Positions 33,201 through 42,777 of a stretch of DNA of 64,000 nucleotides are shown in pieces. Source of the stretch: Porodaedalea pini (lineage: Eukaryota; Basidiomycota; Agaricomycetes; Hymenochaetales; Hymenochaetaceae); the NCBI GenBank assembly GCA_002794775.1, contig NBAY01000005.1, positions 1,178,001 through 1,242,000 of the forward strand, given 5' to 3'. Below the pieces are notes generated by a model. The model searched no databases and was not told the DNA's origin. It worked only from the letters and a program-made list of their open reading frames with translations. Each line of letters opens with the position of its first letter. Position 1 is the stretch's first letter. Position numbers and translations under genes: made by a program.

Positions 33201-34168
33201 GCAGACGGCGCTGGTGGAGTTCAGTAAAAATTTAAGCGGCAAGTTCCTCCCAGCGCGCATTCTTGTGTACCGTGACGGGCTTTCCGAAGGAGAACTCATC
33301 AACGTGTGCAGCGAGGAGATACGAGCTATCAAGGGTGTGTATATTAGATTAGTAAATGGGATCGCCTACTAAATGCTCTTAAAGCTGCAATCGAGGACGT
33401 TTGGCGAAAGGCTCCGTCTCAGACAGTGAAGGTTTCTGCGGATGAAGTGAAGATCACGTTCGTCGTCGTCAGGAAGAAGCATCATATTCGCTTCTTCCCT
33501 GAGAAGGGCCAGGGCGACAAGTCAGGGAACTGCCCTTCTGGCTTCATCACAGATTCTAGTGAAATTGTGAACCCCCACGTTTATGATTTCTTCCTTCAAT
33601 CGCACACCGGTTTGCTCGGAAGTGAGTTGTTTCTGAGAGAAAATCAGTATGTTTTATAACGACTTTGTTTCTACTCACATCTAGCATCGCGACCAGGCCA
33701 TTATATTGTAATGAAGGATGACAACAGATTCAGTGCGGATGCGTGAGTCGAATCGTATTTTGCTTTTTTGCTATGTTTTACTCAATACGTGCACCTCGCA
33801 TTTCAGTCTTCAGTCGATAACGTTCGGCCTCTGCCACACATTTTCGCGTGCTACTCGCGCGGTTTCCATTCCTGCGCCAGTCTATTGTAAGTAATTCACT
33901 CTTGGGCCCTACATATTGGATCAAAAACGCTTATCTGGGTACATATCTCCCTTGCAGATGCCCACGTGAGTGTCTTAGAAGTTTAGTCTGCTCGAAACTA
34001 ACCTTAAGAGAGCAGCTGGTATGCAGACGCGCGGACATTCATGTTCAATATGTGGGCGATGGGTCGGCACCCAGCTCCACGGGAAGTGGTGATAGCGAGT
34101 ATAATGCGAAGGAATGGGAATTTTATGGCATTAATCGACTGCAGAGTCGCTTGATGTACTTCGCTTGA
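30239..34168 (+). CDS. AGO: Argonaute, 879 aa, 21 exons, complete catalytic tetrad
   Basis: Exons: 30239-30359, 30515-30684, 30740-30840, 30898-30993, 31056-31157, 31219-31278, 31330-31561, 31632-31862, 31918-32034, 32094-32256, 32313-32392, 32455-32625, 32692-32768, 32833-32930, 32994-33148, 33205-33334, 33385-33621, 33685-33742, 33807-33886, 33958-33965, 34016-34168 (2640 nt, no stop). N domain: VFQPGQVAYDGKAGLYTS. PAZ region about 200-370 (YHPFHLQDG, RLKHPDLPGI, FYRRRLDA). MID about 410-560 (LLVILPGGGRSIVYEQIKR). PIWI: GLDVSHPG, QEMIR, VYRDGLSEGE, PVYYAHLVCRRA, ending in LMYFA. The slicer residues are D609, E655, D682 and H829. The intron after exon 8 has no good GT donor in place and may be GC-AG. 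Guide-RNA binding and target cleavage in RNA silencing follow from the family. Confidence 0.93.
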
Positions 34169-34451
34169 GCCATCTCAACTGGCCTTCCAACTTCCGAGGT
34201 TGTCTCCCCACCATTCTTCATGACATTCAAAAAGACTTGCTTCTTGTTGGAATTATTTAATTCTGAGGTGATGCGTTAGACGCGAGATGCAGAAAGTACC
34301 GTACGTATAGGGATCTGAGTTATAAAAATTTGCAGACTTGCACGCGAAATAAATAGGGACAAATAAACATCGCGTGCTTCACTAGTGCACGTGTCTTCAC
34401 ACAGCCACCTCGCAGCTTGCTTTCCGTCCGTCAAAGAGTGCTGAAAACGAT

Positions 34452-35417
34452 GTGGTCTGTCCATTCAATTTATATCCACTTTACTCTATTTTAAACGTAC
34501 ATTACAGGTGTACTCGATGGTTCCTACCTCTTGTGATCCTCCCTTTACCAACCGCGCCGCCTTACTTCCTGGCCGTATTTCTGGTGTCTCTGTTTCTTCA
34601 TGCACGGCCTTGGTACGTGCCTCTCCTTCGATTGGCGCTCACAAGACTGACTCTCAGACCACACAGCTTCTATTGCATGGTGTTGTTAACGGCACTTTTC
34701 ACCTCTTCTTGCTACTGGCAAGCACTGCCAGTAGATGCACCGCTCACTCGGCCTCTGGGAAACTCTACAACCTTTGGCGACGCCATACGCGCGAACCTTT
34801 CCTCCCCAACTTTGGAGCTGCCCCCGGTCGTGCAGCTCATCGACCGCTGTTGGTGTAATATGTTTTCTCGGGGCGGTTTATTCGAGCCTGCGGACGTGAG
34901 TGCTTGGGAACAAGCGAGCGTGCTACATGCGCAGCGCGCGCTTGAGATGCAGAATGTACGGATCGAGGAGAAAGATGTGGGAGAGACAGAGGCAAACGCT
35001 ACTTCTTGGTCTATACCTGAGACAGCGAGCACTAGCCCGGAGGTAGAAGTGGTGAGGGAGGAACAAGAAAGCGCGACACAGCCTGTACCTGTCAGCACTC
35101 CGTTCTCGCTTCGTGGCCTACGCGACCTTTTCTTTCCAGCGACAGCAACAACATCCGTGCCCAAATATCGGTTAAAAACTGCAGCCCCATCTACACCGCC
35201 AATCGCCGCCCACGTAGTCGAGAGTTCGTCAGAATCGCGTCCGGAGCCTACACCCTTGCCGACAGAAGCAGCAGCAGAGCCCCAACATATCGATACGAGC
35301 TCTCATGTTACTGATTCCCAGCCTTCATTGAGGAAACCTAGTAATCTTCCACGCGGATACTACGACTTGAGGCCATACGGGTTAGATATTACCTTGGATT
35401 TTCGTTGGAATCGGTAG
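34452..35417 (+). CDS. Uncharacterised protein with N-terminal hydrophobic segments
   Basis: A single open frame runs to TAG at 35415-35417. The first in-frame ATG is 34677 (MVLLTALFTSSCYWQALPVD, a possible signal or anchor). Upstream in the same frame hydrophobic residues continue to 34452 (WFLPLVILPLP, FLAVFLVSLFLH), so a spliced upstream start is likely. The remainder is Ser/Thr/Pro/Glu-rich with a compact block PPVVQLIDRCWCNMF and a C-terminus GYYDLRPYGLDITLDF. I do not recognise the family. It may be a membrane-anchored protein with a disordered domain. Confidence 0.5.
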   Translation: MVCPFNLYPLYSILNVHYRCTRWFLPLVILPLPTAPPYFLAVFLVSLFLHARPWYVPLLRLALTRLTLRPHSFYCMVLLTALFTSSCYWQALPVDAPLTRPLGNSTTFGDAIRANLSSPTLELPPVVQLIDRCWCNMFSRGGLFEPADVSAWEQASVLHAQRALEMQNVRIEEKDVGETEANATSWSIPETASTSPEVEVVREEQESATQPVPVSTPFSLRGLRDLFFPATATTSVPKYRLKTAAPSTPPIAAHVVESSSESRPEPTPLPTEAAAEPQHIDTSSHVTDSQPSLRKPSNLPRGYYDLRPYGLDITLDFRWNR

Positions 35418-35925
35418 CTATAGAACTGAGCTTATATCTATCTGTATCAATGTCTGAGGATATGTATTACTATCCATATTTCGTGACCAATCGATTTCCG
35501 ACTCATCTCCAAACACATGAGCGGGTGTGTGCGCTCGAAAGTTGTGACACTGCACCAGGGCACAGACGGTCTCAAGCCAACTGTTGCGAAATCGCGTTGC
35601 TAATCTTGGAAGGACCGCAGTACACCAATGCTCCATTGGCTAACACCGCTCTCAAACCGCAATATAACAAGTCTATAAAGAAGTGCATCAAAAGCGAATG
35701 TGGGTAGTATACACATGAGGTGCTTAGTTATCAGAATTATATCTGCGAGTCTTTATTTGCATCTGCAGAAGTGAATAGGTGATAAGAAAGAAGGGCGTTT
35801 TCTGTAGATTGCCGTTGAAACAGAAGATTGATGATTGTGGCATTGTTCTGAAGTGTGGGCCCCATGTAAGAAATATGCGGTCGAGTGCGGGGAAGCTCAT
35901 CCGCAGTTATCAGTCAAACCTTGGA
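35418..35925. other. Intergenic between converging genes
   Basis: 508 bp between the stop codon of the unknown plus-strand gene and that of the minus-strand Mdv1-like gene. No gene is supported. Confidence 0.5.
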
Positions 35926-38332
35926 TTATAATGCCCAGATCTTAACTGTCGAATCACGTCCGCCGGTTGCAAGATACCTATCCATGTACCGCAGACGTTC
36001 CACAGGCTTCGTGTGTCCGTTCGTGAGTAATGAGGACAGCTGCATAGTCGTGCGATTGTAGATCTTTGGGAAATTTGGAATAGACAGTAAGCCACGAAGG
36101 TTTAAAAACGACGATAAGCTAATGAGTAGGACAGACGCACCTTCGCCCCATTCTCGCCTGCGGCGACGACAATTTTGCGCGTGTCGAACTGCAGCGCGGT
36201 CACACCGTGGTCAAATTTTATCGTCTCAAAGATACCGCCTGTCCGAATGTCCCATATCTGCGTGTATTATAGTTAGCGTGCAATATAATGAATCACAACT
36301 CTTGACAAAACATACTCGAATGGATTTATCCAAACTGCCGCTGACCACGTGTAATTGGTCGAACTGAAGACAGGTTACAGGCGCTGTGTGTCCCAAGAGT
36401 GTACGGTGCGCCTGTCCGGTACGCACTGAAATCAAAAGGCACCATTAAGCATACCCTGGAAACAAGAACACGCGGTCGCACACTCACTGTCCCACATGCG
36501 TACTGCGCCGTCCCCACTGCCGCTCACGAGACCATAACCCCAGAACTGAACCGCGCCGATGAAGTCCTGGTACATATCCCAGCTGCCATCTGCACGCGGA
36601 GGCGTCGGGACCGCAAAGTTTCCAACAGCAGACGCTGCACCAGGAAGGTATCCCGACACCGAAGCGCTCATGCCTGCGCCGGACGGGTGCGAGATCGCCC
36701 AGAGAATGTCCATGGTCATGACGCACTGACCTGTGGTGAGATCCCACTGACGTAGTGTCTTGTCCGACGCTCCGCTCACAAGGCAGTTCTCCTCGAAGTA
36801 CAGCGCGGTGACCGCCTTGCTGTGACCTTCCAGCACGCGTACACACGGGCCATCCATTACCGGCATTGCAGAACCATTTCCATTTCTGATATTAGAAACT
36901 CCAGCCTCGCTGTCACCCTCTTCACTGATATCCGCAAGGTTGATGAGTTCCCCATCCTGCTCGCCCACCCGTCGCAAGTCCCACACCCGTACCGCACCAT
37001 CCTCTCCGCCGGTGAGACATACATGCTCCTCAACTTGCAGCGCACGCACTGCACCCGCGTGGCCACGCAGGCGTCCGATCTCTTCTACTGCGAGCATATC
37101 CCACACGCGCGGAGCGTGGTCGTCGTCACCGTCATCCGCAGTTGCGGATACCAGCATCCCGTAAGGCTCAGAGAAGTCGAGCGCAGCGATAGGGGAATTT
37201 TGGGAGGAGGCAGGAAGCGTGAGGAAGGCGACGCCAGGTGGAAGTTCATCATGTTCTGACGGAAGAAATGCCGGTCCTTTGCGTCGTCTCGAGCTCTGGT
37301 CGACGTGTCTTGCAGAGGTGCGCGATTCCTCAAATTCCGAGCGTTCCCGTACACCTTCGACTGCAGCCAAGAAATCAGGTCGGCAATAGCACAGGTTGAA
37401 TAAAACATACGTTCATCGTCAAGCTCCAGCTCGTCTTCTTTGAGTTTTAGCAAATCCGACTCGAGATGTGCACGAATAGCATCCAGTGCGTCAATTTTGG
37501 CTGTTATCTCGGAAATTTCATTAAGCATGAGAGCGCGCCGGACGTGAATATTTTCTTTGTCAAGGAGGATTTCTTGCTGTTGGCGGCGGAGTTCATCCTT
37601 CCCGAGCGCAACGCTCGCTCCTAAACTTTCGCGCGTGCGGCGCCCGCGCCGCGCTTTTGGATGCGCGTTCACCATTACGACGTCGTCCTCGCTCCCGCTC
37701 TCGTGTTCATGATATGCATCCTCTGCCAACAGGCCCCGTGCATTCATACCGAGCTTCTTGAGTCGCATGTGCGGCGCTTCAACGTTGCGTGTCTGGCGGC
37801 GGCGGCTTTTACCTCGCTCTGAGCTCGGTATTGTGGCATTGAAGCCACGAAGTAAACTGACGTCGGATGCGACGCCAATAGGTTCGGGCACATCCACATT
37901 AAGCAGCTCGGCGTTCGCTTCAGCAACCTGCAAGTCTGTCGACGTGATGCGGCGCGTGCCCAGTCCAAAACGTAGAGGTGCCCGTCCAAGCGCCGCGATG
38001 TCCATGCGTCCATCCGACGCGCCGAGCGTTCCGCGCGTTTTGGACGAGCTCGACCCAGCGCTGCTGATCATCTTCGGCGTCATGAGTACGGGTGCTACTG
38101 CTTTCTCAATCAACGATGCTATTCCAAGCAATATCATTGAACAAATTCGCGGGCACGTACGGTCAGACAATAACTTTGCAGAATCTCCTCTTTTGCGGAA
38201 TGGCGCGAGTATAGCCCTGGAGACTGCCTGAAGGTGTGCACCTGAGCTGCTACTTGATGCCGGTGTCTCTGTTGCAATGGGTTCCAATGCATCTCGGAGG
38301 TCCACCCGCCGTCGCGAGCGGCCATCGGTCAT
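35926..38332 (-). CDS. mdv1: Mitochondrial fission WD40 adaptor (Mdv1/Caf4-like), 705 aa
   Basis: Exons 38332-38161, 38118-37411, 37360-36488, 36425-36316, 36257-36141 and 36063-35926 (2118 nt). The N-terminal part has the [11 protein letters not shown] segment; a coiled coil follows ([40 protein letters not shown]). The C-terminal half is a WD40 propeller: [111 protein letters not shown]. Mdv1/Caf4 proteins link Fis1 to the dynamin Dnm1 on the outer mitochondrial membrane. Intron 1 (42 bp) is a multiple of three without stops, so an unspliced form would still be open; I removed it because SDPSLIEKAV then reads as in the family. Confidence 0.88.
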
Positions 38333-38622
38333 TGTCGTCGTTGCTGGGGACGCTGTCTGTGTGCGGCTCTTGACAAGTGAAGAGCTGTAGCTCTAAGTGA
38401 CGCGGGTCACGAGATCTTTTGCCTTTCTGTTTGCTTACTAATACGGTCTGGCTCAAACAAGTCAACGAATCAGATTCAGAGCTTCAGAACTTGAACTAAA
38501 ACAGTGTTTGACCAAACGTGTCAAGGAAACGCTCTCGACGAATTAACTATTAAGTCAAAGCTAGGGTATTGAGAAGAATGTCTGAAAATGATAATGCAAC
38601 ACCACTTTCAATGCTTCTCCAT

Positions 38623-39272
38623 CTACTCCGGATCCTCTAACTGCCACTGGCAATGTGCGTGTCTCCTGGATGCATGCTTCTTGGTGCTGGACGAGAATAT
38701 ACCAGCATGTTTACTGGCTTCTGCTTTCGCCCTCAAGCGTGCTATTTCTTCATTGACTGTCTTCATTTTCATTTCATATGCTGCATTGTGCCATTTGTGG
38801 TATCGAAGCCCGTATACAAGGGGACAAAAGTGAAGGCGTGCGTAGGTCTCATTTCATGTTATGCCAGTACCTTTGAGTTCAGTTACCACGTAATTTTTAT
38901 TCCTATTGTAAGCACACTGGCAGACCCAGTCCAATGAAGCTCAAACCGTAGAGTCAACGAAAGTGAACGCTTGACCTAATAATGAGACTTACTACCCCAG
39001 GCCAAGGAGGTGATTACGACGACATGAACTAGCGCGTTCCACTTCCGGCTCCACCCCTTCTCACAAATAATGATGTTGTAACCTGTGAACTGTGAACTTG
39101 CTTCTGTTTGATACGAAAAGATCGTGAAAAACATTATGACTTTTATCTAGCATAAAGAAACAATTGCAGACGTACCGTCATGGATGTCATGGTAAGGGTT
39201 ATCATAGAATCCTTTCACAACCACGGAGCTGGGAGGCGGCAGCATTCTATCTTCAAAAAGCGACGTGTTCAT
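38623..39272 (-). CDS. Uncharacterised small protein, 137 aa
   Basis: Exons 39272-39176, 39082-38993, 38939-38871 and 38780-38623 give 414 nt with consistent phases and GT-AG sites. The protein begins MNTSLFEDRMLPPPSSVVVK, has an aromatic/Cys stretch (NIIICEKGWSRKWNALVHVV) and ends in a basic helix (EEIARLRAKAEASK) and a His/Arg-rich tail. No family recognised. The start could lie further upstream, where the frame stays open to about 39503. Confidence 0.5.
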
Positions 39273-39751
39273 TGCGAGTGCAGTTTGACGAGGTTCGAGT
39301 TCTATGCGAATTGCTAATGTACGCAGAAGGATGTTAAAAGAGCTGGAGCTCCAAAGCTTCCTAACTGCCCACCCATCAGTCTGCTTTCTGGCTATTCGGG
39401 TTCCAGCTTGCAAGGTTCCTACGGGCGACGCCTTAGTCCTGTCCACCTGAGCCTGATTTTGTACTTGGCTTTCCTGTCCCATCGACGCGAAACCCGAGTT
39501 CACCTAGCCTGCCGTTTCCTAGGACCTTTTGGTCTAGCTCACCTTAAATCTGAGCCTAAGCAAGTGGAAGGTGGACTCATCGTCGACATCGCAGTACAGC
39601 ATGCTCATTGAATTACAAGTCTAAGAACAAGTGTTCAGCACGGCTTATCATACATAGCTCATTCAGCCATCGATGGAACACCATTCGGTACCACATAAGT
39701 CATACCAGAGCTAAAGGAACATCAGGTCGCGAGAGTAGAATAGTCGAAATA
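39273..39751. other. Gap between small unknown gene and RSC1/2 gene
   Basis: Contains an open minus-strand extension of the small gene (to about 39503) and the 3' end of the RSC1/2 transcript. Nothing else is supported. Confidence 0.4.
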
Positions 39752-42554
39752 TTACACACTGCTCGATTCCTCACAAGCTGCAGCCCATAGCTCCGCCAAC
39801 ATCTCACTGGCTACCGGAGGTGCTTTTGTTGTCGATTGTTGATCAGCACGTAAGCGCTTCGAGCCAGCAATAACTTCCTCCGAGTCCCCGTTAAGCTGGT
39901 GCTTCCGCTTCATTGCAAGGAAATGTAAGTACTCGAGACTATGGCGCGGGGCAGCGGGACGGGAAGAATCCACCGGTGGCCCAGAAAACCAGAGAACCTC
40001 ATTCGTCTCAGGGTCTCGGTCAAAGTGGCGAGCTGGACTCGAGGTCAGTGCTTAGATTGGCGTGTGTACAAAAGTAGACCATACCTGTTTCAGCCGAAAG
40101 CTTAGCAGTAAAAGCATTTGGAAGGATAGAAGGGCCACCAGCGGCCGCGATGACGCCACGATCCTTTGGAGTTGGTCGTGGCGCCGGAGTAGCACTCGCA
40201 GAAGGCGCAAGCTGCTGCGCACTGTATGCAGCGTAGGAAGGCGGTTGTGCATACCCGGCTTGCGTCGTCGGCTGGAGAGATGACCCTCCGGGCCCCTGAG
40301 CAAGACGACTTGGTCCTGGCCCTGGTGCAGCGGATGTCACGCCAGACTTTCGCGCACGCTTACGACCAGTCCCTCCACCCTCAATCTTTTCACCCTCTGC
40401 ACGCTCAACAGCATCTCCGATGCCACCCGGAAGGCGCCCACCCCGGCGCCCCTTCACGTTCGATTGCGGAAGGAAGGGACTGCCGAGGCGGCGCGGAGCA
40501 ACCGCTCGCTCGAATTCATATATATGCATCCAGTCCGGCTTCTTTCGAACTTCCTCAGGCACGCAACTCGCCCAATTCTTGATCCGCACGAAGACACGCT
40601 CGCGGTCATTGTACCGGCTATCGCAAACATATAGAGGCCAACCGGGGGACCAGAAGGGCGCACGCGGCCTCCCACGCAGGTGCCGAGCCGTGAACTGCAC
40701 CGCGATTTTCTCTATAACATCCTCAAGCGGATGGTCTGCAAAGTGTCCCGTTTTGAAGACTTCGCCCTCCCAGAACTCGCGGTTAGCGGGATGAAACGTC
40801 TGCTCAGGTCGGTAATACCAGCATGCTGTGACACCAGGACGTCCGGCCTTCGCTGGTTCATCGCTGACCCAACACTTAAAAACTTGAGCAACGATCGGTC
40901 GGTTCGGATCGTCAGGGTTCGCAAGGTGAAGCCAGTCGGCGAGTCGAATTGACCAGCCTTTATAATGCACTTCATCGACGAAATGCCGATCTTTGGTAGA
41001 GATGCGGAATGTCGTGACACCTGATACCAGATCCGCGTCTGTCGAGGACGACCCATGCAGAGGTCGAGCAATACCTGGACCTGCGCGTATCGACGAGAAA
41101 TTGGTTTGGGACGTATAAGGAGGGCCAGCAGGAGGAGTTGGGGACGTAAGAGCTTGATACAAGCGCTGGAATAAATCAGTTTTATGCTTACTTGTGAAGA
41201 AAGACAAAGTACCTGAAGGAGAAGAATGTCACCGTATTGATCACTACCAACATCGTACCACCGACGAGCTTTCTCGAAAAGACGGATAATGTCAAGGTCA
41301 AATTCCTTTGACGAAATATACTCTTTTGCACGAGCTTTAGACTAAAATAGATAGGGGGTAAGAAAAGACGTCGAAGGTCAGTTTTCTTCACATACTTCGA
41401 TGAGTTTAAGGGAAAGTGGAGTCTGTGAACTAGTCAGCGGGAGGCGACGAGATGACTGAAGATTCATACGTTGAACGAAAGATTTTTTATGGCTATGTCT
41501 TCAGGAACAGCGTCTAAAGCAGCTGCAACGCGACTATTGCTGACGATGTCTTTGTGGCTTTTAATGGCATGCACAATATCCGCGCAGCGATCCTATACGC
41601 ATGTTAGCAAGAGGGTGAATAAGAAGCACGACGAATCATACGAGATCGACGCCTTCAAACCATCCCTTCTCCCCATAACCTTCCCACCGGGGCAGGCCAC
41701 GTTCAAGCTGCCATACAATGTTATCACTCTCTGCATCGCGCGTCACGGTCGACATCGGCCCGGAATAGCCATAGTTTTCTCCATCTCCTTCATTATCTGA
41801 CGGACCTCCGCCGATGTCAACGTCCATATCCATGTCCTGTGGCTGTGGCTGTAACGGCGCGGTTGGAAGTGCAGGTGCGGGTGCAGGTGCCGAAACACTT
41901 GCAGGAGCTATTATCGGCGGCGCAGTAGCAATAGCAGTAGCCTTCACTGTCTTCACGGTAGCAGCAGCTTTGGGGGCGGGGGTTGAGAGTTGGACCTTTG
42001 AAGACGAGGCAGTTGGCTGTGGTGCCTTTGGTGCTGACTTTGGTGCTGACTTCTGCAACGACGCTGATGGAAGCGCCTCGGGCGGCGTTGGCAATACAGA
42101 ACGTTTTTTCCATTCACTTTCCAGCATGTCCTTCACGAGACGGTCAGCGACATAGTCATATACACTCAAGATATCCATACTTTCAAGAATGTCGCGTCCT
42201 TCGCGATCTGGCTCCCGTCTTCGTTGTAGTACAGCGCGTTCAGAAACACAAGGCTGAGATCCTCGTAAACGTCAAGCACATTGTTGTAGCCCTTCTTGTC
42301 ACTTCTTGCAAGCTTAAACTTGACTCCGTCGATGCAACGAGGCTCTGGTATGACCTACATACGATGATATCAGCATAGAAAGTAACGAGATAGCAAGCGG
42401 AACTCACCTCGTAATACTCCGACCAAGCATCTCTGTCTGGTAGTTCAAGGAACATCTCTGCCAGTCGACGCTTTCCACGATTACCAGCAGTCACGGAAGT
42501 GAGGGCGGCAATGACATCTTCTAATGCTTTCTTTTGCACTTCGTTTACTGCCAT
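39752..42554 (-). CDS. rsc1: RSC1/RSC2-type chromatin remodeller subunit: two bromodomains plus BAH, 816 aa
   Basis: Exons 42554-42408, 42354-42181, 42130-41642, 41592-41470, 41422-41396, 41341-41213, 41165-40085 and 40032-39752 (2451 nt). The first bromodomain covers exons 1-3 (LAEMFLELPDRDAWSEYYEV, IPEPRCIDGVKFKL, YEDLSLVFLNALYYNEDGSQ). A Pro/Ala-rich linker follows, then the second bromodomain (SLKLIE, AKEYISSKEFDLDIIRLFEK, ARRWYDVGSDQYGDILLLQ). The BAH domain is near residues 430-560 (HYKGWSIRLADWLHL, IVAQVFKCWVSDE, WYYRPEQTFHPANREFWEGE, YVCDSRYND). The bromo-bromo-BAH order is diagnostic for Rsc1/Rsc2, which help recruit the RSC remodeller to acetylated chromatin. A C-terminal block (MKRKHQLNGDSEEVIAGSKR) is basic. 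A LINE sits 80 bp upstream of the start codon. Confidence 0.92.
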
Positions 42555-42606
42555 GGTCGTGATGGTCGTAGGAGTCGCACTTGTTGCGATCGCGCTAGCA
42601 TAACGT

Positions 42607-42626
42607 CACGTGAAAAAGGTCACGTG
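42607..42626. promoter_or_regulatory. Paired CACGTG E-boxes upstream of RSC1/2
   Basis: CACGTG occurs at 42607-42612 and 42621-42626, 53-72 bp before the RSC1/2 ATG at 42554, in the 80 bp left between that gene and the LINE. This palindrome is the usual site of Cbf1/USF-type bHLH proteins. The LINE target duplication begins inside the second copy (42624). Function is inferred. Confidence 0.5.
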
Positions 42627-42634
42627 CTTTGACA
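42624..42634. repeat. LINE target-site duplication, left copy
   Basis: GTGCTTTGACA here is repeated exactly at 48912-48922, bracketing the LINE. Eleven bases is in the normal range for LINE insertions. Confidence 0.9.
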
Positions 42635-42777
42635 TTTATAATATTCTGCTATCTACTGCTAGCAGACCTCCAACCGCAACGGAAAAGGAAACGCAAGAGA
42701 AAGCTACGTAGTGCGTAAAAGAATGGGATGAGCTAGTATGGGATGGTTATACGCAAGGGTAGAGATATGGTTGGTAA

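Noticed and set aside
36399..37259. Plus-strand frames of 118 and 145 codons
   Set aside because: Lie opposite WD40 exons of the Mdv1-like gene.
37758..38231. 157-codon plus-strand frame
   Set aside because: Shadow of the Mdv1-like N-terminal exon.
40226..40794. Plus-strand frames of 118-124 codons
   Set aside because: Opposite the BAH-containing exon of the RSC1/2 gene; no motifs.
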